Part shown: positions 11,374 to 23,720 of the stretch, one piece after another | Position numbering within the stretch: position 1 is the stretch's first letter | How the letters are laid out: each line of letters opens with the position of its first letter | DNA from: Scenedesmus sp. ARA3 | Lineage: Eukaryota > Chlorophyta > Chlorophyceae > Sphaeropleales > Scenedesmaceae | NCBI GenBank assembly: GCA_004335835.1 | Contig: RWJK01001970.1 | Location: forward strand, 354 to 64,353 | Reading direction: 5' to 3' | DNA length: 64,000 nucleotides | Translations under genes and position numbers: made by a program | The notes under the pieces: model-generated | What the model saw: the letters and a program-made list of their open reading frames with translations, nothing else | Told to the model about the DNA's origin: nothing | Databases searched by the model: none

Positions 11374-14370
11374 TCATTCCTGAGCTGCAGCCTGCGCAGG
11401 CTCCTCAGTTGCTGCCGCTGCTGCTACATCATCCGCTGCTGCTGGCGCCTCGCCAGCTGCCGCTGCTGCTGGCTCCTCCTCGGCTGCTGCCTGTGCTGGG
11501 TCGTAGAGCTTGAAGTACTGCCTGAAGGCTTCAGCAGCCTCCGCCTCAGCCTCGGATGCTGCACACAGCACGAGCAACAGACAGCAAGTTAACAACAATA
11601 ACAGGCAGCACAAGGAAATTGCCTGCACGGCGGCCCACTCGGAGCATCGGGAGCGGTTGCTCTCCTGGTACAGCATTGCTTGATCGTGCGCAGCTGTGCA
11701 TGCATGTACGTATTTGTCTTTCGGACTTTTGCACACTCTGGTGACGTCAAAAGCACAACAGGGAGCACCCCACAGCCCTGTCACTAGAGTCTGTGCGTCT
11801 GCATGTGGGAGCAGCTGCCCAGTTGCTTTGCCTACCTTATGTTTCCTGCAACACTCTTTTGCACAAAACTGCAAGCTCAATTCGGCACCACCACCCAGAT
11901 AATTCACTTGAAATTCACCAGCTGCTTCACCTGCGGTGCAACCCTTCCAGTCGGCGCGCCCCGGCACGACAGCAAGCTGCGCCAGGATCTGCCGGCCCAG
12001 CTGCACCGGCACACACAACCTGCCACACAATTTGCCACAACACAGCCGCCAGCTAGCGTCTCATCACCTCAACCTACCTGCGGTGCATGCCTTCCAGTCG
12101 GCGCGCTCCGGCACGCCACCAAGCTGTGCCAGGATCCGCCTGCCCAGCTGCATGGGGGCACGCACCTTGCATCAAACCCAACCTGCACATTGCTTACCTG
12201 CAGTGCACTCCTTCCAATCAGCGCGCTCCGGCACGCCGGCAAGCTGCGCCAGGATCTGCCTGCCCAGCTGCATAGGGGCGCGCTGACCTGGCACCAGCGG
12301 CGCTGCCAGGCCGCTGCCGTCAAGCTACTTGCCTTTCTCAGTTTGTCTGGCAAGGCTTTGCTAAACAAACATGCAAACCGTATGCCATATGACACAGCCC
12401 CAATCAGCCACGCACGATTGACGCGAAAACAACACCTGCCGTACCTGCAGTGCACTCCTTCCAGTCAGCGCGCTCCGGCACGCCGGCCAGTTGTGCCAGG
12501 ATCTGCCGGCCCAGCTGCATAGGGGCACGCTGACCTGGCACCAGCGGCGCTGCCAGGCCGCTGCCATCAGGCAGCAATCCCAAAAAGTACTCAGCGTCGC
12601 CTACCAGCTCCCGCAGCGCGGCCCTGCAAGCACAGAAGTAATGCCATTGTGTTATAACTGTGACATCTTTGTGACAGCCAAGCCGCTGCCATCAGGAAGC
12701 AGCCCTGAGAAGTACTTTGCATCACCCACAAGCTCGCGCAGCGCGGCCCTGCAAGCACATAATACCAAATATGTTTGTGTGGCAAGGGCTTGATGATGAC
12801 TGACGACATGTTTCCCTAGCAGTACTCAGCATCACCCACAAGCGCGTGCAGCGCGGCCCTGCAAGCACAACAGACCAGATGTATGTGTGTGACGAAGGAT
12901 TGATACTGGCTAGCGACAGCAGTACCAGGAAGTACTGTGCATTACCGCCGCACAGCCCGGCAAGCACACCATCACATGCGCAATGCATCGTTCGTTTCAG
13001 AGCACAACCAAGCTTTGAGTGATGCGCTACGACTGGTAACAGGCTTTGCGCAGCAGTTCAGTACCACACAACATATTTCGGACACCCACATGAACACCAG
13101 CAGGCACCCACATGTCCATCTGGCCGTCCACAGCCGGCACAGCCGCCAGCGTCAGCCCAGCCTCACTCGCCAGCTCCGTGAAGGATGCTGATGGTTGCAA
13201 TCAGGCTGTAGGTGCGCTCTACCATGCTGCTAAACACAGCATTGGATGATGTCACAAAAGGATCGTTGCAGCGTCTAGATGCTCGGTCATCGCGCGAGCA
13301 GCAGGTTCAACAAAGTCAGAGTTAAAAGAACCAAATGAAACAGAAGTTGGCGCTCACATGTCCATCTGGCCGTCCATAGCTGGCACAGCAGCCAGCGTCA
13401 GCCCAGCCTCACTCGCCAGCTGCGTGAAGACCTCTGCTGCAGTCTCGGCCGCTGCCCTGCTGATGCCGATGGTGTTGAGGTGGCAGTGGTTGCCGCCCTT
13501 GGACCTGTTACAGCAGCAGTTGCAAAAGGTTCAACATAGAGTGTTTTCAGTGCAGCAGGTTGCATGCAGGCATGCCTGCTGATGACGACGGCGATCAGGT
13601 GGCAGTGGTTGCCGCCCTTGGACCTGCATGGCAGCAGCAGTTTGTCATGCACAGTAGGTGCGAATGGGTGATAGGCTGACAGCAGTCTCGCCTGCGCCCA
13701 GCCAATGCAGATGGTATGAAGCAAGCCCGCAGCCGCGCCTGCTGCTCTTTGCTGATGCGCTTCCTCCTCAGTCCTTCTGTCATGACCAGCTCCATACAGA
13801 TCCATACAGCCCATGCCTCAAGCAGAGAGCACCACATTTTGCTATGCCACACCTCTGACAATATGACTGCTACCAGCATTACGCAGTTGAACCTGCAGCA
13901 GCTCAGCAGCTCACCGCAGCTTCAGGTGCCGCTCAAAGCCCACCAGCCGCTGCCCAGCCGCAGCAGCACCGGTGCGCATGATAATGATAATGCTAGTAAT
14001 AATAATGATACTGGTAACGCTAATAACAATACTAACAGTAATAATAATTATCTAATGCATAATCAACAATTATTCAAAGCAGCTCACGGCAGCTTCAGGT
14101 GCCGCTCAAAGCCCACCAGCTGCTGCCCAGCCGCAGCAGCACCGGTGCGCATGATAATGATAATGCTAGTAATAATAATGATACTGGTAACGCTAATAAC
14201 AATACTAACAGTAATAATAATTATCTAATGCATAATCAACAATTATTCAAAGCAGCTCACGGCAGCTTCAGGTGCCGCTCAAAGCCCACCAGCTGCTGCC
14301 CGGCCGCCGCCGCAGCGGTGCGCACAACACAACAACAACCATGTGAATGATAAATTGACAATATAATAAC

Positions 14371-14436
<66 letters not shown>

Positions 14437-17400
14437 GCAGCTCACCGCAGCTTCAGGTGCCGCTCAAAGCCCACCAGCTGCTGCCCAGCCGCAGCAGCAG
14501 CGGTGCGCAGCGCGCTCAGGTAGCGCCCCGCCTCTGCTGCTGCTGCTGCCGGCAGAGCCGCCCAGGAGGGGTAGTGCTCGATGGGGATGACCAGGCAGTG
14601 CTGCGGGCTGATGGGGCCCTTGTCCAGTGCCAGGTACACCTCTTCACCCACGCTCGCCACCAAGTTGACGTCAACCTGCAGGAAAAAGTGCATTGCATTG
14701 TTGTTTGTTTTCATGTGAATGCGGATTCGTAAGCATGGCGGAGAACCAGCCAGGCGGGCGCAGCAGCGAGAGCAGCAGCGGAGGCATGTGAGTCAGCGGT
14801 AGAGATGACCAGGCAGTGCTGCGGGCTGGTGGGGCCCTTGTCCAGTGCCAGGTACACCTCTTCACCCACGCTGGCCACCAGGTTGACATCAACCTGCATG
14901 AAAAATGCATTGAGTTGTTGGCGTAAGATGTCATGTGCTGCTCCATTTGAGTTAACATTCAGCAAGAAGGTCACCACCCAGTTCAACGGCCGTTTAACTA
15001 CCAAAGCCTGCCCACCAGGTCGCTTGACCGCGCGCCAAGAAAGAGTCCTGCAAGATGACCACCGGCACAGCAGCCGCCAAAAGGCGCAATAACCTGAACT
15101 CAAACCCAGCCCACCCACCTGGTCACTTGACAGGCAGAACCACGAGCCCTTCCCGGGTTGAGGCAGAGGCTGCTGCTGCTGCTGCCACTGCTGGTATCCA
15201 TCCTAGCATAACATTTTGCAGACAACTGATGCGCCTGCACAAGCTGATTTGAGGCAAGCTGCCACGACCACACACTGACAAGATCTTTCTAGAGAGTCTT
15301 GCAACACTGGATCATCCAGCACAGCAGCCATCAGAACGAATTCAAACCCCAAACTCAAACCAAACTTGCCCAGCCCACCCACCTGGTCACTGGACAAGCA
15401 GAACCAGCAGCCCTCCGCTGGCTTACCGGGCTCTGGCAGCGGCTGCTGCTGCCGATGCCCATGCTTGAAACCATCCTAGCATGACATTTCGCAGACAATC
15501 CATGTGCCTGCACCAAATGATCTGGTGTAAGCTGCCACAACCGCACGCCAGAAAGAATGTCCTGCAAGATGGTCACCGGCACAGCAGCTGCCAGCATCAT
15601 CCTCCGACTCAAATTCAAATTTAAATGCAAAGTCATGCAGCCTAACCTACCTGGTCACTGGACAGGCAGAACCAGCAGCCCTCCACAGGCTTCCCGGGTT
15701 GTGGCAGAGGCTGCTGCTGCCGCTGCCGCTGCCGGTATCCATCCTAGCATAACACTTTGCAGACAACCGAGGTGCTGGCACCTGCTAATTTGAGGCAAAA
15801 GCTGCCACGACCACACACTGACAAGAGAGTCTTGCAACACTGGATCATCCAGCATACAGCAGCCATAAGAACGAATCTCAAACAAAAAAAATCCAATTCA
15901 ACTGGCCTGGCCTACCCACCTGGTCACTTGACAGGCAGAACCAGCAGCCCTCCACTGGCTTCCCGGGTTCAGGCAGCGGCTGCTGCTGCCGCTGCCCGTG
16001 CCGCTGCTGCTGCTGCCCGCGCCGCTCGCCGCGCCGCTGCTGCTGCTGCCCCTGCTGCCTGCCTTCCCTGTTATCCGCCGCATCTGCTGCATACATGCGC
16101 TCAAACTGCGGCGCCTGGCCCTCTGCCTTAGTCAGTGGCGTAGATGTGGCAATTGTGACTGGCCGGCCCATTAGCAGAGAGCCGTTGAGGGCGCAGGCTG
16201 CCGGCACTGCCCCGATCTCGGTAAACTGCACATGGCACCAGGGGTTGGCGCGGCCGGTGTCGGGCTGCGCACCGCGCCTGATGTCCTCCACCTGCACACG
16301 TGTAAGGACGGGTTTAGCGGACGAGTAAGAGAACACAGTTTAAGGGCAAGCCATGTTGAACTACAAAGGATGCCGGGTTGCGAGCCGCGCCTGATGTCCT
16401 CCACCTGCATGCGTAAAGGAGGCATGTGAAAAAGCAGCAGTGTATTGGTGAGCCAGGATGAAACAGTTTGCAACAGATGAGAGCATCAGCTGTCGGGCTG
16501 CGCTCCGCGCCTGATGTCCGCACTTGTGGTTAAAAGAAGAAGAACAATATTATACTCAATTCAAATTCTACTTGATTGTGCAACAGCCGCCGCACCTCTC
16601 CTGCTTGGGAGAAAAAGGTCGACAAGTCTTCGTATGTGGACTCAAAGGGCAGGTTGCGCACAAACACGCTGCGCGCGCTGTCCTTGAGCACGCCGGGCCG
16701 GCCCCATGGCTGGAAGGGCGTGGCGCCTTGGGGCACACCGCCCCGCATGCGCTTGGGCGGCATCCAGCGCCAGGTGCAGTGGTCAGGCAGGCCGCTGCCC
16801 GCAATGGCTGCTCCTTCCTGCAAGATAAAAGGCAACAAGACAGCTTCGATGTTACTGGCAATGTTTGGGATGCCTTGCATAGTGTCAGGGGCATCGTGGT
16901 GTGCAAATCAGGGGAGAAACTGGTTGAAAAAAGGCATGTAACTGGCATTGCAGGCATATGTCAATGCTGTGCATGCGCTTGGGCGGCATCCAGCGCAAAG
17001 TGCAGTGGTCAGGCAGGCCGCTGCCTGCAATGGCTGCCCCTTCCTGCAAGACATATGTACACCATGAGGTGCAAGTTAGTCATGTGGCAGGCATTGCAGT
17101 GCCAGGTGCAGTGGTGAGGCAAGCCGCTGCCTGCAATGGCTGCCCCTTCCTGCAAGCGTTCAGTTGAAGGACAGCTGGTATGTTGATAAGGGGTGTGCTA
17201 TTGAGGTAGAGGAGGGGCGGCATCCAGCGCCAGGTGCAGTGGTCCGGCAGGCCGCTGCCTGCAATGGCTGCTCCTTCCTGCAAGAGAAACTTGTGTAGCA
17301 CAAGGTGCATGTTTGGGCAATCAAGTAACACATGTTGCAGCGTCTTGGAAGAATGTCTTGGAATGCACTGGTCCGGCAGTGCGGCCGGCACAAGTAGACG

Positions 17401-18397
17401 ACCACAACAGCCAAGCGAATACCAGACTTCAAATATATGCTCTCTAGCAATTGCGCACCTCCTCGGCAGGGTGCTTCTTGCTGCCCTGCCCAGGCGCCTG
17501 ATATTCAGAAGCACCGCACCCGTCCGGCAGCGCCGCCAACACGCATACATCACAAAAACAACCAAGCGCATGCGAATACTCAATCACAACATACTCAACA
17601 GCGCAGACTTTGTGCACCTCCTCGGCAGGCCGCTTCTTGCTACCCTGCCCAGGCGCCTGGTACGGTGAAGCCCCGCACCCATCCGGCAGCGCCGCCAGCA
17701 TATGTTGACAACAACAGCAGCCGCATGCCGAATACAATACAAGTAAGCAAAAGCATTGACGTTGCGCACCTCCTCAGCGGGCCGCTTCTTGCTGCCCTGC
17801 CCAGGCGCTTGGTACGAAGCAGCACCGCAGCCCTCCGGCAGCACCACCAGCACAAGCCAGTCTACACAACAGCCAATGCATGCCATAAACAGAAAAAATG
17901 CGCACCTCCTCGGCAGGCCGCTTCTTGCTAACCTGCCCAGGGGCCTGGTAGGGAAAGGCCCCGCAGCCCTCCGGCAGCGCCGCCAGCACAAATAGATAAC
18001 AAACACAGCCATGCGCCAATAGAAAACCAACTCAAAACCATACATGCATACGCTGCGCACCCTTCGGCAGGCTGCTTCTTGCTGCCCTGCCCAGGGGCCT
18101 AGTAGAGTGAGGCCCCGCAGCCCTCCGGCAGCACCACCAGCACAAGTCTACAAAAACAGCCAATGCATGCCAACAACAGAAAACTGCGCACCTCCTCAGC
18201 AGGTCGCTTCTTGCTGCCCTGCCCAGGCGCCTGATATGGCGAAGCCCCGCAGCCGTCTGGCAGCGCCGCCAGCACATCCGTGCTCAGCGTGGACGCAGGC
18301 GGCAGCCCCAGCGCATGCAGGAACTTCTGCGCCGCCGCGCTTCCTGCAGCCTTTCCTGCAGCCGGCTTTCCTGCAGGCCCGCCGGGGCCCACCACGC

Positions 18398-18438
<41 letters not shown>

Positions 18439-20266
18439 GATCCCACCCCAATGCCGGCCCGCCCGGATCCCCCAGATCCTGCTGCTGCTGCAGCAGGTGC
18501 ATCGCCAGGGGTGGCGGCTGGGTATGGGGTTTTGCCAGTGACTGATCCAAGCCCCACAAAGCGAGTGGCTCTGGGCCCTGCACCCAGGTCTGGGTTGCTG
18601 TAGGGCTGCCGTGCATAGAACAGCGCCTGGCCGCCGGCGATGTGGTAGCGGGGGCGCGCAGTCAGCGCCACATCAGCAGCTACATTGCTGGCATACGCCG
18701 GCTGAAAGCCTGCACGCGAATTGATTGGAAAGCAGGACACAAGCAGGAGTGATGGCTAGTGAGTGCCTGTCTTAGTTTTTGTGACTGTGTTGAGAGGTGT
18801 CAGCGCTCTTTGCTGTGGACTATTGCCAGCAGCAGCGGAGGCACATGCACCCCTGCATAGAACAGCGCCTGGCCGCCGGCGATGTGGTAGCGCGGGCGTG
18901 CTGTGAGCGCCACATCAGCAGCTACATTGCTGGCATACGCGGGCTGGAAGCCTGCATGTAAAATGATGAAATGGTGAATTGATTTGATTCAAGGAGTGAA
19001 AGTGGACAAGAGCAGGATAGCAGCGGGTGACGGGTTTGAGGCTAATGCACCAGCATGGACGGAGTAGCTGCGGCTGGGCTGAATTTATGCAATCCTCTTT
19101 GTGTGGCGCTGATTGCCAGCAGCGGCGGAGGCGCATGCCCAGCGCCAACTCGTGCCAAACCCTAAACACATGCCTGATGCTGCAAGCCGCTGCTGCTGCT
19201 ACTGCTGCTGCTGCTACCAGCTGCACTGCAGCCATCGCTGCTGCGGTTACTCCTCCCTAGCGATGCAGCACTCAAACAAGTCATCAGCAAATGTTCAGCC
19301 AATCCAGACCTCTCTGTGCAAGCACACCGCTGCCTTTCATAAGGCATCCAACACGTGTGCACCCGCCCAACTATCTGCATGTCTTTCTGATGTCCACTCA
19401 TTCTTAGTTCACAAGCCACCCGACTCACCTTCAGGCGCAGCACTCCCAGCAGGCAGCTGCTGCAGCACGCCCGCAGGCCACTCGCATGTCAGCAGCATGT
19501 CAACTTCGCCAGGCAGCACCATCAGCTGATGCCGCAGCTTCGCAACGTCAGACTGGTTGTAGTGCCTGCAGGTGTTGAATGCAGGCGCCTTTCGCCTCGG
19601 CGCTGCTGATGCTGCTGCTGCTTCGCTGTCATCAGCTGCTGCCTCGCCACCTGCCGCTGCTGCTGAGTGTGGTGTGTCATCTGCTGGGACACCCTCGCCA
19701 TCGCCGTCACCAGCTGCAGCTGCTTCTGCTGCTTCTGCCTCCTCTGCTGCTGGTTCTGCTGCTGCATCTGCAGCTGCTGCTTCAGCTCCTGCAGCTGATT
19801 CGCCAGGCGGTGGTTTATTGGGTGCTGGCGGCTTTGCAAAGAACGCCTTGGAATGGAACGTTCCATCCAGGAACGCAACGTTTAGGGACTCCAGCTGCGT
19901 CACGCCTGACCTGCCCAGGTACTGCAGGGACCTGCTGCCAGCTGGTGCTGCTTTGAGAGCTGCCAGGGTGGCAGCAGAGCCCTTGCCTGCAAGCAGCAGC
20001 AGCAGCAGCAGCAGCAGCAAGCAGGGATGGGCATTGAGGATGTGTTCAGTCTCTCCCTTGGTCAGCAGCACCCAGCTGTTGTGCAACAACAGCCATTGGT
20101 GAGTGCAGCTTTGCAGCATGCTCTGAACATCTGCTTTCACCGAGAGTAAGGTGTTCAGAGCTACACCTTCAACCGCTCCTTTCAACTGCTTTGCATGCCA
20201 CAGCAGTCGCAGGCAGCAGGCGCCTCTGTTGGACAGTGCAACAGGCACTACCCTTGATGGGACGGC

Positions 20267-20297
<31 letters not shown>

Positions 20298-20759
20298 CAG
20301 CTGCCACTTTTGCTCACCGTAGCCGCCTAGAAAGTAGGTTTTGACAGGTAGCTGTGCGCTGCCATCCACATACGGCCGCAGCTGCTCTGGAATGTCGCCA
20401 CCATCTCCTGCAAGCAACAGCAGCAACAGCATGCCCATGTAAGCTGCATGCAGTTACAGAACACGTACTACTATAGCTAGCGCTGCTGGAAGTATGAACA
20501 GCACCTCATGCGTAGGTGCAGTAGCAGGAACCCTGCAGTGCTGTGACACTATGCACACAAGTGATGCTGCTGGTGGAAGTGCAGACACGTGAACAGCAAC
20601 GCAACAATGCCAGCACCTACCTCCTGGCTCAAAGAACTGGCCCACACACAGCAGCAGGTCAAACGGTCCGTTCTTGCTGTTGACTGCTGCTACTTTCTTG
20701 AACAAGACATTGAAGCCACCCAGGCAGTCTCCAGCCATCAAGACTTTCACAGCAGACAT
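11374..20759 (-). CDS. CWF19L1-like: CWF19-like protein (Drn1 family) with RRM
   Basis: Ten exons close in frame to 879 aa: 20759-20621, 20407-20318, 19986-19429, 18709-18192, 16817-16596, 16291-15920, 14675-14446, 13504-13358, 12623-12445, 11558-11374. The N-terminal metallophosphoesterase-like domain begins MSAVKVLMAGDCLGG and contains FDLLLCVGQFF, TYFLGGYG, VDMLLTCEWP, ARPRYHIAGG and ATRFVGLGSV. An RRM follows (RSVFVRNLPFESTYEDLSTF, then VEDIRRG...CHVQF). CwfJ domain 1 begins WFCLSSDQVDVNLVASVGEE with the HIT-like histidines in PQHCLVIPIEHYPSW. CwfJ domain 2 has GGNHCHLN, ELVGDAEYFLGLLPDG and EAFRQYFKLYDP. Relatives (human CWF19L1, yeast Drn1, fission yeast Cwf19) act on spliceosomes or with Dbr1 on intron lariats. 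As far as I recall, human CWF19L1 lacks an RRM. Seven of the nine introns contain exon echoes. Confidence 0.94.
11930..12550 (-). repeat. four copies of an exon end (CWF19-like exon 9)
   Basis: The segment encoding QLGRQILAQLAGVPERADW plus the following donor occurs near 12445-12545 (used copy) and again near 12198-12290, 12075-12155 and 11930-12005. The echoes have drifted by point changes and lie in the downstream intron. Confidence 0.85.
12580..12965 (-). repeat. four copies of an exon start (CWF19-like exon 9)
   Basis: The acceptor TTGCAG and the exon start encoding AALRELVGDAEYF are present at 12623 (used) and repeated upstream in the gene near 12751, 12869 and 12960. Each is preceded by a related intron tail. 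Confidence 0.82.
13100..13625 (-). repeat. duplicated start and end of CWF19-like exon 8
   Basis: The exon start encoding SKGGNHCHLNTIGIS is repeated near 13623-13580, upstream of the used copy at 13504. The exon end encoding ASEAGLTLAAVPAVDGQMD (used copy ends 13358) is repeated near 13190-13108, downstream. Both echoes sit in the introns that touch exon 8. Confidence 0.8.
13905..14520 (-). repeat. four copies of CWF19-like exon 7 end with AT-rich spacers
   Basis: The segment encoding GQQLVGFERHLKLR plus a GTGAG donor is present at ~14520-14446 (used) and again near 14330-14265, 14155-14089 and 13975-13913. Two consecutive units (about 13913-14088 and 14089-14264) are almost identical over 176 bp, including an AT-rich intron stretch (gataatgataatgctagtaa and following). 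This makes them the youngest duplication seen here. Confidence 0.9.
14366..14434. repeat. (AAT)n microsatellite
   Basis: About 22 uninterrupted AAT units immediately inside intron 7 of the CWF19-like gene, adjacent to the used donor. Confidence 0.97.
14590..14897 (-). repeat. two copies of CWF19-like exon 7 start
   Basis: The acceptor and VDVNLVASVGEEVYLALDKG are encoded at 14675 (used) and again at about 14895-14800, upstream in the gene. The echo is nearly identical over ~95 bp and then diverges. Confidence 0.88.
15118..16010 (-). repeat. four copies of CWF19-like exon 6 end
   Basis: The segment encoding LPEPGKPVEGCWFCLSSDQ plus donor is used at ~16000-15920. Diverged repeats lie near 15735-15650, 15460-15382 and 15200-15118. 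The intron parts also repeat (gtatccatcctagcataaca and flanks), showing that the unit spans exon and intron. Confidence 0.87.
16250..16530 (-). repeat. three copies of CWF19-like exon 6 start
   Basis: The acceptor and start of exon 6 (VEDIRRGAQPD) are used at 16291. Echoes read VEDIRRGSQP near 16405 and a shorter RTSGAERSPTAD version (frame-shifted) near 16520. Confidence 0.75.
16755..17290 (-). repeat. four copies of CWF19-like exon 5 start
   Basis: TTGCAG followed by EGAAIAGSGLPDHCTWRWMP is used at 16817 and repeated near 17048, 17155 and 17282. The echoes keep the acceptor and 40-70 bp of exon. Confidence 0.88.
17450..18275 (-). repeat. six-copy array of CWF19-like exon 4 end
   Basis: The ~90-bp segment encoding LAALPDGCGASPYQAPGQGS plus KKRPAEE and the donor is used at 18275-18192. 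Five diverged copies lie at about 18146-18054, 17990-17900, 17852-17764, 17702-17612 and 17543-17454, spaced 132-158 bp apart. The copy at 18146-18054 has an in-frame stop (ASLY then TAG). The echoes lack an AG acceptor directly in front, so they would not form standalone exons. Confidence 0.93.
18604..18952 (-). repeat. two copies of CWF19-like exon 4 start
   Basis: GFQPAYASNVAADVALTARP plus RYHIAGGQALFYA is encoded at 18709 (used) and again at ~18951-18855, with its own TGCAG acceptor. Similarity ends after the duplicated ~100 bp. Confidence 0.9.
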
Positions 20760-22950
20760 GTTGCTGCGACTAAAGCTGGTACTTCTGGAGTAGCTAGCAG
20801 CTCAAAAGCAAAGCAACAAAATTGTAGTAGGGTAAATGCTTCGTAGTGATCGTAAGCTATGGAGCGAAGGCCTGTGAGTCTGCTGCTGCCTGCTGCTGCT
20901 GCTCCTGCTGCTGCTCCTGATGGTTCCGAGCGCTGTGATCCGCTTGCGCAACCGTCGCGGCAGCAACTTTTGATTTCCCGTCTCAAACAGCCTGCTTATC
21001 AGAGATAATGAGTTTGGTGTTCGTGTCCTGTACAGTAGTGGCTGCTGTGCGGAACCTGCGTTGTGTTGCATGCACAGGAAGCGACAATAACGACGGAAAA
21101 CCGGCTCGAGAACTTGAACAAATTCATATTGAAGCTGTGCGATAGCACAAGGATACCCGTTGGCAGGGTGCCGTTGAAGCACAGCGCTAGACCCTCTTCA
21201 GCGACAGTGTGTCATGCACTGTCAGACTTGTTTGGCGTCTCATCACTGACCTGGGTGTCGTTGAGGACAGTATTAAGAGTTGCAGGACCTTTGAGCACAG
21301 TAAGGATGCCCTTTAGGCTGCCACTTGGTTGGTAACTGCTGGTGCGTACTGCAGTCACGTGTTTGTGCATGATTCTGATGGCCAGCATGGCGTGCTGCAC
21401 GTGTCGGGGTGCAATGCAGCATGTGCTGCACCAGTTTGCAGTTATGAGAAACAAAGGAAGCGCCAGAAACTCACGCGTGACAGCGATTACAGTCAGATCA
21501 TCACAACTCTGTCCACAGATGATACGACAGACCATGAGTTTCAGAGTGATCACACCCCACGCCTGACATGAAGCGCTTGATGGTCGGGTGTTTACCACCA
21601 ACCACGAGGAAGTTGCACAGCTCAACAGATCAGCTGGCCACATCACAGCACCATGCATAACGCATTTGCGCATTGTATGGACTGCAGCCGCTACATGTGC
21701 TGCACTGCCATCATCAACACTTGCATGCACACCAGGTTGAACAGAGTGATTGGCGCCTACCGAAAGGACTTTGCCGACACCGTGCAAGAGCACCATGCTA
21801 TGGCTCAGCTGGTAGTACTAAGAAACATGATGGTGCTGCGACGCTTGCTGGTTGATCCCTCTAACCTTCCTGCAGGCAACTGTACAGCTGCAAAATGGCT
21901 GGGAATGCTGCGTCAGCTTCAGTGAGAGAATGTCTACTTCAAAATGCACTGCACTGGAACGAGGAGAGCACACCGCTGAATACACACAGGTGAACCTGCA
22001 GCAATTCACACACTTCTACCCACGAAGAAAACCACAAGCTGGAGTCAATTCAAGTGCCTGTAGCAAGTGCTGTGAATCACTGTCAGCGGCCAGGTGTTGC
22101 ATGCGCGGGGTAGTCCAGCACACGGAATGCAGCCTACCCAGCAACAACTTGTTGCTTGTTGAACAAGCACCTACACTCCAGCATTGCTGCTGGCACGGTG
22201 GCATTGGCACAACAGTCTTCTGACATCAAAGCTGAAACCTATTGCAGTGACTTCCAAAGCCATGAGGAAGAAATGGTGACTGGTGTCAGCACCTGGCATC
22301 AAACACGAAGCAGCAAGTATACATGGCTCGCTATCTGGCAGATCAAACATACAACAGCCAGCAAAATGGCTACAGGTGTGCAACACTGCCGTGTAACATG
22401 CTAGAGCATCATCAGAGCAGCGCAATTCAGAACATCTCCACTGTCCAGTGACACCAGCAGCAGCATGCACTTGCCCTCATGTAAGAGTCTGTGACAGCAT
22501 CAACAGCCAGCGTGTTCACAAAACAAAAGGTTGAAGTGGCTAGCAACAGCCGTGAGACGGCTGGCAGCAGCCACGGAAGGTGGCTGTCAAAAAACTGATC
22601 AGACAGTGCAGCAAAGGGCAATGCAAGGCCAAAGTAGCACCTGCTGCTTGGCAAGCTGTGCTGTGCCTACATCACTATAAGTGAGGGTGCACTCCTGCCA
22701 TAAATGAGTAAGTATGTGTGTCACGCACGTTTGGACACAAATACGCAGCAGGCCAGTGTGTGTGCTACACAGATGTGTGATATTCAGGGTGCGCGCAGTG
22801 TGCAACGCACGAGCAGCCCGGCCCAGATAACATCGAATGCACAACAAAGCAAGAGATCAAGATGTGTCGATAAAACATAGCAGAACCAAGCAACCAGCAG
22901 GCTCACTCCGAAATGACAAAACTGGCGCATGTTTACCAAAACAGCGTCTC
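20760..22950. other. 2.2 kb without a recognised gene
   Basis: Between the start of the CWF19-like gene and the end of the chitinase gene. Open frames on either strand are short, have no convincing splice joins and resemble no known family. It holds the CWF19-like promoter. I see no RNA gene or mobile element. Confidence 0.5.
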
Positions 22951-23678
22951 CTAGTAGTGCTGCTGCCTGGAGCAGTCTAGGTTGCTCCCCGTGTCCACGC
23001 CAAACAGAGCAGCATAGCGCTTGAAGTACCCGATCCTGTCAAGCTCCTGACCCTGCACAGAGCCAGTACCACTGCACTCCAGTCCACCATTGATGATATT
23101 TGTGGTCAACCCAAACCCTGACAGCCGCCCAGCCGCCACATCAGCAGGGTTTGGGGTCCAGGAGCCCGTCATAACGGCATGGCAGGAGGGTTTAGCGTCC
23201 CGGGGCGTCATCCAGAACCAGATTGCGGTTTTGAAGGCCAGAACCGCGTCCTGTGTGACTGCATCGGGGTTGTTGAGGCCGTCAAAACCAAGAGCCTGGC
23301 CTGCTGGGATGTACTGTGTGCGTGCAAAGAGCGGGCAGCATAGGATGGCACACAGAGAAAATTGAGTCAGCACACAAGGTCGACAGACAGTTGCAAATCA
23401 TGCAGAGGGTGGTGAGCTACGCAAAGCCTAGGAAAAGGGGACTGCACCCAGACGCATGTCTCTGTTGGTGCCTGTATGCAGATATGACCCAATCGTCTTG
23501 TACTTCCTGCACAAGTACCACATGCGATGAAGCATGATGATACAGGCAGTCCAGATCCACACAATTTTGCTGATGTCATGTGTATCGCAACTGTCACCAA
23601 CCAACTGTGCAGGGGTGGCAGCTTACGTTGTAGTTCCAGCTGAGCTGCATGGGACCGCGGCCAAAGTACTTCTTGCCT

Positions 23679-23720
<42 letters not shown>

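Noticed and set aside
17450..18275. Could be a protein-level tandem repeat domain
   Set aside because: Copies are separated by non-coding sequence, one contains a stop, and the frame of the complete 879-aa model needs only one copy.
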